Notes under the pieces: generated by a model
Told to the model about the DNA's origin: nothing
Databases searched by the model: none
What the model saw: only the letters and a program-made list of their open reading frames with translations
Translations under genes and position numbers: made by a program
Origin: Nitrososphaerota archaeon
GTDB taxonomy: Archaea > Thermoproteota > Nitrososphaeria_A > Caldarchaeales > Wolframiiraptoraceae
Length of the DNA stretch: 36,319 nucleotides
Direction: 5' to 3'
Assembly (NCBI GenBank): GCA_021163925.1
Contig: JAGGTD010000062.1
Coordinates: forward strand, 1-36,319
Part shown: in pieces, positions 16,888 through 24,715 of the stretch
Position numbering within the stretch: position 1 is the first letter of the stretch
Layout of the letters: every line of letters starts with the position of its first letter

Positions 16888-16937
16888 GTTTTACCTTAGA
16901 TGGTAAAACTTTAATTTTAGATGTTTTACCTTTTACC
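16888..16937 (+). promoter_or_regulatory. Operator-promoter with GTTTTACC repeats around a TATA-like box
   Basis: GTTTTACC (16888-16895) and its inverse GGTAAAAC (16902-16909) form a palindrome with a six-base spacer. A TATA-like TTTAATTTTA (16910-16920) follows, then a third GTTTTACC (16923-16930) and a fourth TTTTACC (16931-16937). Copies on both sides of the TATA box would let a bound protein block transcription of the small gene that follows, which probably encodes the binder. Confidence 0.55.
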
Positions 16938-16955
16938 CATGCCAAGAAGAAATCG

Positions 16956-17234
16956 GTGGAGAAAATAGATGAGAAGCTCTTGAAGCAGGCGGTTAAGGCG
17001 GCTCAGAGGCAGCCGAGGCTTGCATTGTATTCTCCGGTTGCCGCCTGCATACTGAATTATTGGAAGAGTGCTGTGCCGAGGTTTAGCATGAGTGAGTTCT
17101 TGGCCGCGGTTGTGGAGAAGGAGCTTGCTAAGAGGTGGCCTAAATTGTATAGGATGGCTGAGGCGAGGGTGAAGACCAAGTCCAAGACTAGAAAGCGCGG
17201 GAGATCTAGTGGATCGTCTCTGAAACTTAAATAA
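16956..17234 (+). CDS. Small basic protein, possible ribbon-helix-helix DNA-binding regulator
   Basis: I do not recognise a named family. The 92-aa product is helical in its first two thirds (KIDEKLLKQAVKAAQR, YSPVAACILNYWK, SMSEFLAAVVEKELAKRW) and ends in a lysine/arginine/serine-rich tail. Size, charge and the operator-like repeats before it suggest an autoregulating DNA-binding protein; this is inference. The frame opens with GTG 16956, but the ATG at 16939, 25 bases after the TATA box, is out of frame by one base and would otherwise give MPKKKSVEKIDEK. Either the GTG is used after a short leader or there is a frameshift. Confidence 0.72.
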   Translation: MEKIDEKLLKQAVKAAQRQPRLALYSPVAACILNYWKSAVPRFSMSEFLAAVVEKELAKRWPKLYRMAEARVKTKSKTRKRGRSSGSSLKLK

Positions 17235-17268
17235 AGATTCGTAACGTGAGCATTGGAGATGATCTAGA

Positions 17269-18072
17269 ATGCCGGAATTGATAGAGATCGTCAAGAACGC
17301 GCTGACTGAAAGTCATAGAGCGTTGGAGGAGGCGTTAAAGACCGATGGGAAAGAGGCCCGCGGTCGAGGAGCTTATGGAGACATATCATATGCATTCGAC
17401 CTCGCCGTCGAGGAAGCCGTCATAAACTTCCTCCAAGAAAATCTCGATAGATGCACGGTGATATCGGAGGAGTCTGGAGTTGTCGGAGAACTTAATCCAA
17501 AATATTACGTCCTCATGGATCCCATCGATGGAAGCAAGAACGCGTGGAAAGGCATACCGTTCTACTGCACAACGATCTCCATAGCCAAGGGGCCGAGGGT
17601 ATCAGATATCGTTGCTGCAGGAGTTATTGATCATCCGAGAAATAAGCTATACCTCGGAGAAGTTGGCGTCGGCGTCGAGGTCTCTGGGAAGAGGCCGAGG
17701 TTAAGCGCGGCGAGGTCTCTTAAAGATGCTGTGCTCTTAATCGACCATGATTCGATAAAGGACGTGGAGACTAGGGAGTGGAGTCTCAGGATACTTGATA
17801 GATGTAAGGGGACGAGATTTCTCGCCGCGGCAGCCCTTGAGACGGCGCTCATATTAGAGGGCGTTGTTGAGGGATTCCTATGTCTTTCAAGAAGCCTTAA
17901 GCTCATGGACTTCATAGCCCCCGCCTTCTTGGTCAACCTCGCCGGAGGCTATTATGAGATAGTCGGTGGAGATAGGGATACCTTATTAATGGACGATGGG
18001 AGATTCGGGATTCTTGTAGCATCGACGCGAGAATTGCTCAACGAGATATTATCGCTGAGAGAACAGCCTTGA
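17269..18072 (+). CDS. Inositol monophosphatase / FBPase-family phosphatase
   Basis: A 267-aa Mg-dependent sugar-phosphatase with the family metal motifs: the glutamate in VISEESG, DPIDGSKN, and the C-terminal aspartate in LKLMDFIAPAF, where tryptophan of the usual WDxA motif is replaced by methionine or leucine. Archaeal members often act on both inositol-1-phosphate and fructose-1,6-bisphosphate, so the exact substrate is open. ATG 17269 follows GGAGATGAT and a TATA-like CTTAAATAAAG (17224-17234). The alcohol dehydrogenase gene follows in the same direction with its own TATA-like box. Confidence 0.88.
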   Translation: MPELIEIVKNALTESHRALEEALKTDGKEARGRGAYGDISYAFDLAVEEAVINFLQENLDRCTVISEESGVVGELNPKYYVLMDPIDGSKNAWKGIPFYCTTISIAKGPRVSDIVAAGVIDHPRNKLYLGEVGVGVEVSGKRPRLSAARSLKDAVLLIDHDSIKDVETREWSLRILDRCKGTRFLAAAALETALILEGVVEGFLCLSRSLKLMDFIAPAFLVNLAGGYYEIVGGDRDTLLMDDGRFGILVASTRELLNEILSLREQP

Positions 18073-18151
18073 ACCTGAACAGTCATGAACGTTCCCCTTA
18101 AAGTGAAAACGGAGAGGAATACTTAATTCCTGCAACGACGCTATAGGGTTG

Positions 18152-19315
18152 ATGGATCAAGTAGGCTTAAGTTTCGGATTTGGATCGCCGCGCAAGCTGA
18201 TATTTGGGAGAGGATCTATCGAGAGGTTAGGTGAGGTCATTGAGGAACTCGGATTATCTGGTAAAGCCTTACTGGTTACTGGGAGGAGTTTCGCCAGAAG
18301 ATCCGGATACTTGGAGAAGCTCAAGACAATCCTTGAATCCAGCGGGATGGCTGTGAGCATATTTGACAAGGTTGAACCTAACCCTTCGACTGAGACGGTT
18401 GAGCTTGGTGCTGAGCTAGCTAGGAGGGAGGAGGTAGATTTTATCGTCTCCTTCGGTGGTGGAAGCGCCATGGATGCCGGGAAGGCCATCGCAGTTCTTT
18501 CCTCTCAAGGTGGAAGAGCTGAGGATTACTTCTATCCAGCCGTGGTGAAGCCCCCAGTTCTTCCGGTGATCGCCATCCCAACGACTTGTGGAACTGGAAG
18601 CGAAGTGACTAAATTCGCCGTGATAAGCAAGGGTTTGAGGAAGGATGTCATCGTGGGGGATGTTATAGTGCCGATCGCCTCGATCCTCGATCCCGATGTC
18701 TTAAGCTATCTGCCGAGAGAACTGCTCGCATACACATCGATGGACGCCATATCCCACGCAATAGAATCATACTTCAACAAGAATGCGAACCCGCTATCCG
18801 ATATCTATGTCTTTGGAGCGTTGAGAACTATAATGAGATACTTTAAGGATGCGTATGATGGCTCCATCGATGCCAGGGGGAAATTGCTCTATGCGAGCAT
18901 GCTCGCGGGGAAGGCGATAAACCTCTGTGGGACGGCGATGGTTCATGGAGTCGGATACTATCTGACGATGAGGTATGGATTTCAACATGGGTTGGCGAAC
19001 GCCCTCCTAATAACCCAATTCATAAGACAGGTCTCCAATCTAGTGCCTCAGCGAGCTCTAGAACTAGGCAGGAGACTTGATCTTAATCCAAGCACTCCAG
19101 CCGAGTCGGCCGAGCTATTAATTAAAGCATTAAATGAGTTAAAGAGATATTCCAATATTCCGCTTAGCCTGAAAGATGCTGGAGTGCCGGAAGAGGATCT
19201 GGAGAGGATAGTTGAGGGAGGTATGAGCTATGAAAGAAACCTCAAGAACTCTCCTGGAACTCCGACTAGGAGAGATGTTGAGGAGCTTGTGAGAGGAGCT
19301 TTTAAGGGAGCATAA
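18152..19315 (+). CDS. Iron-dependent alcohol dehydrogenase
   Basis: A group III Fe-ADH of 387 aa. Visible motifs are the NAD(P)-binding GGGSAMDAGKA, PTTCGTGSEVT, and the metal site: D and H in SMDAISHAIESYF and the histidines in AMVHGVGYYLTMRYGFQHG. It would reduce aldehydes or oxidise alcohols in the cytosol; substrate unknown. Glycerol-1-phosphate dehydrogenase is more distant and unlikely given these motifs. I use ATG 18152 because a TATA-like ACTTAATT at 18121-18128 lies about 27 bases upstream; a TTG at 18149 precedes it directly. Confidence 0.93.
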   Translation: MDQVGLSFGFGSPRKLIFGRGSIERLGEVIEELGLSGKALLVTGRSFARRSGYLEKLKTILESSGMAVSIFDKVEPNPSTETVELGAELARREEVDFIVSFGGGSAMDAGKAIAVLSSQGGRAEDYFYPAVVKPPVLPVIAIPTTCGTGSEVTKFAVISKGLRKDVIVGDVIVPIASILDPDVLSYLPRELLAYTSMDAISHAIESYFNKNANPLSDIYVFGALRTIMRYFKDAYDGSIDARGKLLYASMLAGKAINLCGTAMVHGVGYYLTMRYGFQHGLANALLITQFIRQVSNLVPQRALELGRRLDLNPSTPAESAELLIKALNELKRYSNIPLSLKDAGVPEEDLERIVEGGMSYERNLKNSPGTPTRRDVEELVRGAFKGA

Positions 19316-19360
19316 GGTAATGGATCCGCTGAAGTTGCCAAATGCTCCATGTGGGTTCTC

Positions 19361-19429
19361 TTTTATAATCCTCGCCACCAATATCCGCGAGCCACGCCTC
19401 CTATCGAGGCTGAAAAAGCCGTATTTTCA
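19361..19429 (+). other. Three short hairpins in the adh-taw1 intergenic region
   Basis: After a TATA-like TTTTATAATC (19361-19370) come three consecutive small inverted repeats: CTCGC/GCGAG (19371-19391), GCCTC/GAGGC (19396-19410) and TGAAAA/TTTTCA (19411-19429). They could belong to a small RNA, or to the 3' end structure of the adh message. None matches an RNA family I know. Confidence 0.25.
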
Positions 19430-19473
19430 ACCGTTTTAGGCTAACGTTTAAAATTTCCCAACTCTATATTCGT

Positions 19474-20508
19474 ATGGGTATTCTTGATATGACTCTCACT
19501 CATGGGGACACACGCCTTAAGCTAGACGAGGTTGACAGGCTTAGGAGGGCTGGTTATAGGATAGTTGGGAGGCATTCAGCGGTTAAGATATGCCATTGGA
19601 CTAAATCCGTTCTCAGGGGAGGGAAGAACTGCTATAAGGGGTGGTATGGTGTTCAGAGCCATAGATGTCTTCAGATGACCCCAAGCCTCCAATACTGTAA
19701 CATGATGTGCGTCTTCTGCTGGAGGCATCACACGATTAATAGGATTAGACCCTACGGCGGTGAATGGGATAGGCCTGAAGAGATCTTAGACGAGCTTATC
19801 AAGGAACAGCGTCAACTCCTCTCAGGGTTTAAGGGGAATCCGAAGGTCGATCCAAGGTTGTATGAGGAGGCCATGGAGCCCAATAACGCGGCCATATCAT
19901 TGGACGGCGAACCAACCCTATACCCATTTCTCCGAGAGTTGATAAGCATTCTCCATGAGAGGGGTATGACGACCTTCTTAGTGACGAATGGGACGATGCC
20001 CGAGATGTTAAAGATCTTGGTGGATACAGGAGCCGAGCCCACAAACCTTTACATAAGTCTCTATGGACCTGATAGGAGAACTCATGTGAAGACCTGCCGC
20101 CCGCTCATCAATAATAGCTGGGAGAGGTTGATAGATAGCCTGAGGGTCATGAGGACGTTCAACAAGTCTAGGAGGGTGATAAGACTAACCCTCGTCAAGG
20201 GATATACTATGAAGGATCCGGAGAAATATGCGGAGTTAATAAGGATAGCTGATCCAGACTTCATCGAATGTAAGGGATATGTGCATGTGGGCGAGTCTCA
20301 GAAGAGGCTTCCGAGAAGTGCCATGCCCAGCGTGAGGGAGGTGGAGGACTTCGCTAAGAGGCTTCAAGCCCATCTAAGAGGGTATGAGTATATTGCGAAG
20401 GATGTTCCCAGCAGGGTTTGCCTGCTCGCCAAGAAAACCTCACCACATTATGATGAGACCGTGAAGAATGCTGAGAGGATGGGTGAGCTTATACAAAATA
20501 CTTCTTGA
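19474..20508 (+). CDS. taw1: Taw1, 4-demethylwyosine synthase (radical SAM)
   Basis: A 344-aa radical SAM enzyme that builds the tricyclic 4-demethylwyosine base at G37 of tRNA-Phe from pyruvate and SAM. It has CxxxCxxC in QYCNMMCVFCWRHH and the preceding cysteines in KICHWTKSVLRGGKNCYK that hold the second cluster, plus SLDGEPTLYP. TLVKGYTMKDPEKYAELI and FIECKGYVHVGES are typical of TYW1/Taw1. ATG 19474 is about 24 bases after TTTAAAAT, so it is probably leaderless. The 3' end overlaps the convergent HIT gene by 20 bases. Confidence 0.96.
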   Translation: MGILDMTLTHGDTRLKLDEVDRLRRAGYRIVGRHSAVKICHWTKSVLRGGKNCYKGWYGVQSHRCLQMTPSLQYCNMMCVFCWRHHTINRIRPYGGEWDRPEEILDELIKEQRQLLSGFKGNPKVDPRLYEEAMEPNNAAISLDGEPTLYPFLRELISILHERGMTTFLVTNGTMPEMLKILVDTGAEPTNLYISLYGPDRRTHVKTCRPLINNSWERLIDSLRVMRTFNKSRRVIRLTLVKGYTMKDPEKYAELIRIADPDFIECKGYVHVGESQKRLPRSAMPSVREVEDFAKRLQAHLRGYEYIAKDVPSRVCLLAKKTSPHYDETVKNAERMGELIQNTS

Positions 20509-20968
20509 GCCGCGAGTAACTCTCCGTCAATAGCTCTGGGATCGTCTTGGTCTCAGATATTATGGGCATGAAATTCGTATCCCCAACCCATCGCGGGATG
20601 ACGTGTATGTGTAGATGGTCTTCCAGCCCAGCCCCAGCCGCCCTCCCAAGATTCAATCCAATATTGAATCCATCAGGATTATATTCGGACTTTAGCGCCT
20701 TGACCGCGAGCTTAACCATCTTTACAAGCTCGATCAATTCATCATCACTCAATTGGAGTACGTCTCCGACATGCCTGTTTGGAGCGATCATCAAATGGCC
20801 ATTATTATATGGATATCTGTTCATGATTATGAAGCTCCTCTCACCTCTAAAGAGAATTAGATTCTCCTCATCCCTATCCTCGGACAATGCTCGGCATAGA
20901 AAGCATCCCGTATCCTTGGAGCATGATTTAATGTATTTCATTCTCCATGGAGCCCAGAGTATCTTCAT
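20489..20968 (-). CDS. HIT-family nucleotide hydrolase
   Basis: A 159-aa histidine-triad protein with the active-site motif HLHIHVIPRW and an N-terminal CFLC pair that may bind zinc, as in many HIT hydrolases. Typical reactions are hydrolysis of AMP-lysine or dinucleoside polyphosphates; the substrate cannot be told from sequence. ATG 20968 lies about 28 bases from a TATA-like TTAAATATAGG on the minus strand, so a leaderless message is likely. Confidence 0.9.
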   Translation of the reverse strand: MKILWAPWRMKYIKSCSKDTGCFLCRALSEDRDEENLILFRGERSFIIMNRYPYNNGHLMIAPNRHVGDVLQLSDDELIELVKMVKLAVKALKSEYNPDGFNIGLNLGRAAGAGLEDHLHIHVIPRWVGDTNFMPIISETKTIPELLTESYSRLKKYFV

Positions 20969-21037
20969 CTGTAGGAATGATTGCCTCGCCCTATATTTAA
21001 TTTCATATGCTTGACGGAAATAGCTGCATCGGCTGAT

Positions 21038-21433
21038 TCAGATTTCAAGCTGGTCTACTCTAATCGCTTCAGGGTATTTGGATAAGACTTCCCGATCCTC
21101 GGTTATCAGCTTTAGACCCTGCTTCCTAGCCACGTGTATATAGGCTGCATCATAGAAAGTTAGCTTCATCCTCACCGCTAGGTCGAGTACCTCTCCGATA
21201 TCATCTACGGACAATTTTGGTAGCTGATCCAATACATGCTGAAATAGGTTCGCCGCACTTTTCAGATCCCTTATCCTCCCCTTTCCATACTCCTTCCATA
21301 AAACGTTGCCCACCTCGTAGATCGTAAGATCTAGGATCGAGAAGGCATCCTTGTATAAGATTATTTTCTCGCGCATCTTCAATATTAGCGGGTAGAGGGC
21401 TGAGCAGTCGACCAAATATCTCTGCATACTCAT
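21038..21433 (-). CDS. vapC: VapC-type PIN-domain toxin
   Basis: A 131-aa PIN-domain ribonuclease. The acidic residues are in place: D in YLVDCSALYP, E in TIYEVGNVLW, D in LTFYDAAYIHVA and D in LITEDREVL. VapC toxins cut specific RNAs, often tRNA or rRNA, and are held inactive by VapB. The start overlaps the end of the antitoxin frame by four bases (ATGA), as usual in these pairs. Confidence 0.9.
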   Translation of the reverse strand: MSMQRYLVDCSALYPLILKMREKIILYKDAFSILDLTIYEVGNVLWKEYGKGRIRDLKSAANLFQHVLDQLPKLSVDDIGEVLDLAVRMKLTFYDAAYIHVARKQGLKLITEDREVLSKYPEAIRVDQLEI

Positions 21434-21657
21434 CTCTCCCGTCTAGACTCCTTGACCGCCTCGACCCATTCCTCTGAGTCCATGTCGAGAGCCTTCAACC
21501 CCTCCTCCAATACATGCTTGAACATCTCGGCCTTTACTCGGCTTATCTCCTCGCTTAAGGCCTTCTCAACAACCTTCCTTAAATCTATCCCAAGCCTCTC
21601 CGCCTCCTCCTTAAGCTCCCTGCGAACCCTCACAGATATAACCGTAGACACTCTCAA
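21430..21657 (-). CDS. vapB: VapB-type antitoxin
   Basis: A 75-aa protein with an N-terminal strand STVISVRVRRELKEEAERLG typical of VapB-type ribbon-helix-helix antitoxins, followed by a charged helix that would bind the toxin. It probably represses its own promoter. The start is TTG 21657 or GTG 21651; a TATA-like box at 21686-21693 on the minus strand makes a nearly leaderless message for either. Confidence 0.86.
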   Translation of the reverse strand: MRVSTVISVRVRRELKEEAERLGIDLRKVVEKALSEEISRVKAEMFKHVLEEGLKALDMDSEEWVEAVKESRRER

Positions 21658-21670
21658 ACACCAAAAATAC

Positions 21671-21701
21671 GTATACGCCGGTGGGTTAAAAATCTGTATA
21701 C
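21671..21701 (-). promoter_or_regulatory. vapBC operator-promoter with paired GTATAC sites
   Basis: Two identical palindromes GTATAC (21671-21676 and 21696-21701) start 25 bases apart and flank the TATA-like box (ATTTTTAA on the minus strand, 21686-21693). Each is followed on the plus strand by CGCC or CGGC. Twin sites around the box fit cooperative autorepression by the VapBC complex. Confidence 0.5.
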
Positions 21702-21706
21702 GGCAA

Positions 21707-21741
21707 TGGAGACCCGGCTGGGGTCGAACGCATTAAGCCCC
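21707..21741 (-). other. tRNA-like 3' end (fragment or split/intron-containing tRNA piece)
   Basis: On the minus strand, GCGTTCGACCCCAGCC then GGGTCTCCA looks like a tRNA T-loop, acceptor strand and CCA end. No 5' T-stem, anticodon arm or matching acceptor strand is found upstream in the usual distance, so it is not a complete tRNA gene. It may be a relic, one half of a split tRNA, or chance. Confidence 0.25.
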
Positions 21742-21829
21742 TAATATTGTTGGAGGATGAGTTTCATCGGTTTTGTCGAGATTATCCTTAACATCTAGAG
21801 CTTTGAGCTTATCTTGGAGGACTGGGAGA

Positions 21830-22270
21830 TTGGCTATTAAGCAAGTTGATGTGTCGGGTAAGCCCATGGTTAGGAGGGAGGCGGTTGCGAGGGGCTTCAT
21901 CAAGCTTAAGCCCGAAACCATTAAGATGATTAGGGAGGGTAGGGTCGAGAAGGGAGATCCTCTCCAAGTTGCCAGGCTTGGCGGAATTAATGCCGTGAAG
22001 TTCACCCCGATCCTCCTCCCACTCTGCCACCAGCTCAAGATAGATAATGTCGCGATCGAGACTCGATTGGTGGATGATGGGGTTGAGGTCTTGGCCAAGG
22101 TCAAGGCATTTGAGAGAACTGGGGTTGAGATGGAAGCCTTGACGGCGGTCTCGATAGCGCTGTTGAATATCTGGGACGTGGTTAAGGCGTATGAGAAGGA
22201 TGAGCGCGGCCAATATCCTGAAACCGAGATAACTGAGATCAAGGTCTTGGAGAAGTTGAAGGAGGGTTAA
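21830..22270 (+). CDS. moaC: MoaC, cyclic pyranopterin monophosphate synthase
   Basis: A 146-aa enzyme of the molybdenum/tungsten cofactor pathway; with MoaA it makes cyclic pyranopterin monophosphate from GTP. AIKQVDVSGKPMVRREAVARG at the N terminus, LPLCHQLKI (conserved histidine) and VEMEALTAVSIALLNIWDV(V/M)K are diagnostic. The start is TTG 21830, ten bases after a GGAGG and at the usual family N terminus; an earlier in-frame ATG at 21773 adds unrelated sequence. It is followed three bases later by moaB. MoaA is not in the window. Confidence 0.96.
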   Translation: MAIKQVDVSGKPMVRREAVARGFIKLKPETIKMIREGRVEKGDPLQVARLGGINAVKFTPILLPLCHQLKIDNVAIETRLVDDGVEVLAKVKAFERTGVEMEALTAVSIALLNIWDVVKAYEKDERGQYPETEITEIKVLEKLKEG

Positions 22271-22273
22271 TCC

Positions 22274-22804
22274 GTGGCCTCACCCCATGAAGAGCATAGG
22301 AGGCTCGCCGAGCGGAGGCTTAGATTCGCCCTCTTCACGGTGAGCAGCTCGAGATATGAGGCGAAGGCTAGGGGTGAGCCTTTCAACGATATATCTATGG
22401 AGGTGGCGGTCGAGGAGATTAAGAAGAGGGGTCATGGAGTGGTTCACGAGGAGATAATAGATGATGATGTTGAGATGATTAGGGAGAAGCTATTGGAGAT
22501 GTTGAGGAGGGAGGATGTCGACGTCGTGATCTTCATGGGCGGAACTGGATTGGCTAGAAGCGATGTCACCATAGAAGCCGTCAGACCATTCTTCGAGAAG
22601 GAGGCTGAGGGATTTGGAGAACTTTTCAGGATGCTAAGCTATCGGAGGGTTGGAGCCGCTGCAGCCTTGACGAGGGCGACGGCGGGAGTCGCCTCAGGGA
22701 AGGCCATCCTATGTCTTCCAGGCTCTCCAGATGCTGTGAAATTGGCTCTAGAGGAGTTTATAGATGAGCTTCCACACATGGTTTATCTCGCGAGGAGGGA
22801 ATAA
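22274..22804 (+). CDS. moaB: MoaB/MogA, molybdopterin adenylyltransferase family
   Basis: A 176-aa MoaB/MogA protein that would adenylylate molybdopterin before metal insertion. The fold signature FMGGTGLARSDVTIEAVRP and SYRRVGAAAALTRATAGVASG...LCLPGSPDAVKLA are clear. GGAGG at 22261-22265 is about eight bases before the GTG start, so it is co-translated from the moaC message. In archaea and tungsten-using organisms, MoaB proteins take the MogA role, which fits the AOR gene further along. Confidence 0.95.
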   Translation: MASPHEEHRRLAERRLRFALFTVSSSRYEAKARGEPFNDISMEVAVEEIKKRGHGVVHEEIIDDDVEMIREKLLEMLRREDVDVVIFMGGTGLARSDVTIEAVRPFFEKEAEGFGELFRMLSYRRVGAAAALTRATAGVASGKAILCLPGSPDAVKLALEEFIDELPHMVYLARRE

Positions 22805-22811
22805 AGGGGGT

Positions 22812-23330
22812 TCAGCTCGTCTCAGCCTCTCCTTCCTTCTGTGAGACCTTCTCCATTATCGGTATCGCGACCCTTATCAGCCTCTCCTCCCCTCTCATGA
22901 CGTGATAGCTCGGCGACCTGACCTTCCTATCACCTACATAGACGTGGCCATGGACTATGAGCTGTCTAGCTTGATGGATCGTCTTAGCAAGGGCGAGCCT
23001 ATAGACCATCGTTTGAAGCCTTCTCTCCAAGATATCTCTGACGGTCAGCTTTAAGACGTCGTCGGCGGTCGCGTTCTCATCGACTATTCCCATCCTCCAA
23101 AGCCTGTGAATAAGCTCTCGCTCCGCCTTAACCCTCTTCTCGCCGGTTAATGCGAAGAGCTTCCTGGCATGTGCTCTAATCTTCCTCAGAATAGTCTCAG
23201 CCCTCCAAAGCTCCCTCTTATTCCTCAACCCATACTCGCCTATCAACTGTAGCTCGGCCGCGAGCCTATCAGCCTTCCATGGATGCTTGGGGGTCTCATA
23301 CTGTTTCCTAGGCTTCTTAGGGTCTCCCAT
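22812..23330 (-). CDS. rps4: Ribosomal protein S4 (archaeal uS4)
   Basis: A 172-aa uS4, which nucleates assembly of the 5' domain of 16S rRNA. The archaeal/eukaryotic N terminus (KKPRKQYETPKHPWKADRLAAE) precedes the S4 RNA-binding domain (RRLQTMVYRLALAKTIHQAR). ATG 23330 is about 30 bases from a TATA-like GTTAATAAG. Many archaea have it within an S13-S4-S11-RNA polymerase operon; here it is alone, between moaB and an MFS gene. Confidence 0.97.
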   Translation of the reverse strand: MGDPKKPRKQYETPKHPWKADRLAAELQLIGEYGLRNKRELWRAETILRKIRAHARKLFALTGEKRVKAERELIHRLWRMGIVDENATADDVLKLTVRDILERRLQTMVYRLALAKTIHQARQLIVHGHVYVGDRKVRSPSYHVMRGEERLIRVAIPIMEKVSQKEGEAETS

Positions 23331-23414
23331 CTCAGGTCATAGACCGCTTAGACCACCTTATTAACGCTTCTAACGACGATATTCCTAAAAAGTGGGTTCT
23401 TTAAGGGATGATCG

Positions 23415-24620
23415 ATGGATTTATCTTCGCTGACTAGGCTTAAAGAGCTTTTAAGCAGTGGATGGCTCCTATCGCTGTTCTCGGTGGCCTTTCTCGGGAC
23501 GACGGCCTTCAGGATGGTGATCCCGGCCGTCGCATACTATGCTAGAACGGAGCTCATGCTCTCGATGGGGTTCTTGAGCATCCTATCCATGGCCTTCCTC
23601 TCGGCCAGAGCCTTGACGGCGCCTCTAGCCGGATACCTCATCGATAGGAGGGGGTTGAGGACGATTATCCCGATTCTCCCGATACTGGCGTCAATAATCC
23701 TAATCCTATACAATTATCTTAGATCATTCACGTTCTTCTTGGCGTTGAGGATCTTTCAGGGAGTCGTGAGCGGATTCTTCTGGATCTTCATCCAAGTCTT
23801 GATAGCCTCGAATACGCCGATCGAGTGGAGGGGAACTGCCTTAGCACTCTACTTCGCATCAGGATCTATAGGCGTATTTGTGGGAAACCTCCTCTACAGC
23901 ATAATCGCGCCGATAAACTCCACCTATATCTTCCCGACGGCGTTTATTCTCTCCGCCGCATCAGCCCCCTTAACGTATCTGGCGATAAGATCCAATCAGG
24001 TGAAGATCGAGGTGAGGCGTGAAGGGCTTCGGGAGGAGTCTGGGAGGAGATCCTCGATTCATCCACTCCTCTTGACATCTTTCATAGTCGCGTTTATAGG
24101 AGCTATGTTGGTCGGCGATCCCATCTATGTTTACTTAAGCGAGTTCGCAGGCATGTCTAAGGAGGCTTCAGCTTTAATCCTAGGCGTAACGGGGGTTTTA
24201 GGGCTTATCGCCAGCATCCCGATAAACATCATAGCCGATAAGATCTCGGAAGACTACGCGATAATCATCATAGCATTTATGACGTGTTTAGCCCCAATCC
24301 TACTCGCCGTGAAGAGCTATCAGGCGATAATCATCGGCCTACTCGCGGCTGGAGTCAGCTGGAAAGCCTACACACCGTTATCGAGGAGGTTGGCGGCATC
24401 CTATCAGAGGCGAGCCGGGATGACTATAGGCCTCGTAAACTCCGTCATGAACCTTGGAACCGTTGTGGGGCTACTCGTCTTCGGCTGGTCTTATGATCTA
24501 TTCCAAGGAATCGTCTTGAATTTAATGGGGCTTGGAATAAATCCCGCTCCCCTAACCCTATCGCTACTGACACCCATCCTAATACTCTCAATACTATCTT
24601 TGAGGAAGAGTGGGCCATAG
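23415..24620 (+). CDS. MFS transporter
   Basis: A 401-aa membrane protein with twelve predicted helices in two halves of six, and the loop motif GYLIDRRGLRTIIP between helices 2 and 3, typical of the major facilitator superfamily. The central loop is short and charged. Substrate cannot be inferred; drug or sugar efflux families are closest in style. A TATA-like TAAAAAG is about 30 bases upstream of ATG 23415. It stands alone between S4 and the DUF89 gene. Confidence 0.93.
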   Translation: MDLSSLTRLKELLSSGWLLSLFSVAFLGTTAFRMVIPAVAYYARTELMLSMGFLSILSMAFLSARALTAPLAGYLIDRRGLRTIIPILPILASIILILYNYLRSFTFFLALRIFQGVVSGFFWIFIQVLIASNTPIEWRGTALALYFASGSIGVFVGNLLYSIIAPINSTYIFPTAFILSAASAPLTYLAIRSNQVKIEVRREGLREESGRRSSIHPLLLTSFIVAFIGAMLVGDPIYVYLSEFAGMSKEASALILGVTGVLGLIASIPINIIADKISEDYAIIIIAFMTCLAPILLAVKSYQAIIIGLLAAGVSWKAYTPLSRRLAASYQRRAGMTIGLVNSVMNLGTVVGLLVFGWSYDLFQGIVLNLMGLGINPAPLTLSLLTPILILSILSLRKSGP

Positions 24621-24681
24621 AATCGGGATAATATCTTTAAGAGGCCTCTGCATCGCCGCCGTCTGCTCCCGATGGAAGATA

Positions 24682-24691
24682 AGCTAAATAG
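24682..24691 (+). promoter_or_regulatory. TATA-like box deciding the DUF89 start
   Basis: AGCTAAATAG is centred about 30 bases before TTG 24716, but only about 12 before TTG 24698, which favours the later start. Confidence 0.4.
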
Positions 24692-24715
24692 AAGCTATTG
24701 CATGGGTTGAGCGGC

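Noticed and set aside
16811-16937. CRISPR array or transposon ends in the repeat-rich gap
   Set aside because: Repeats are palindromic pairs with unequal spacing and two different sequences, with no spacer regularity, transposase or target duplication.
16926-17294. 122-codon minus-strand frame opposite the small basic-protein gene
   Set aside because: No promoter or ribosome site, composition like other antisense shadows, and it would cover the operator and the IMPase start.
21707-21741. Complete tRNA gene on the minus strand
   Set aside because: T-loop-like and CCA-like parts are present but the 5' T-stem, anticodon arm and matching acceptor strand are absent.
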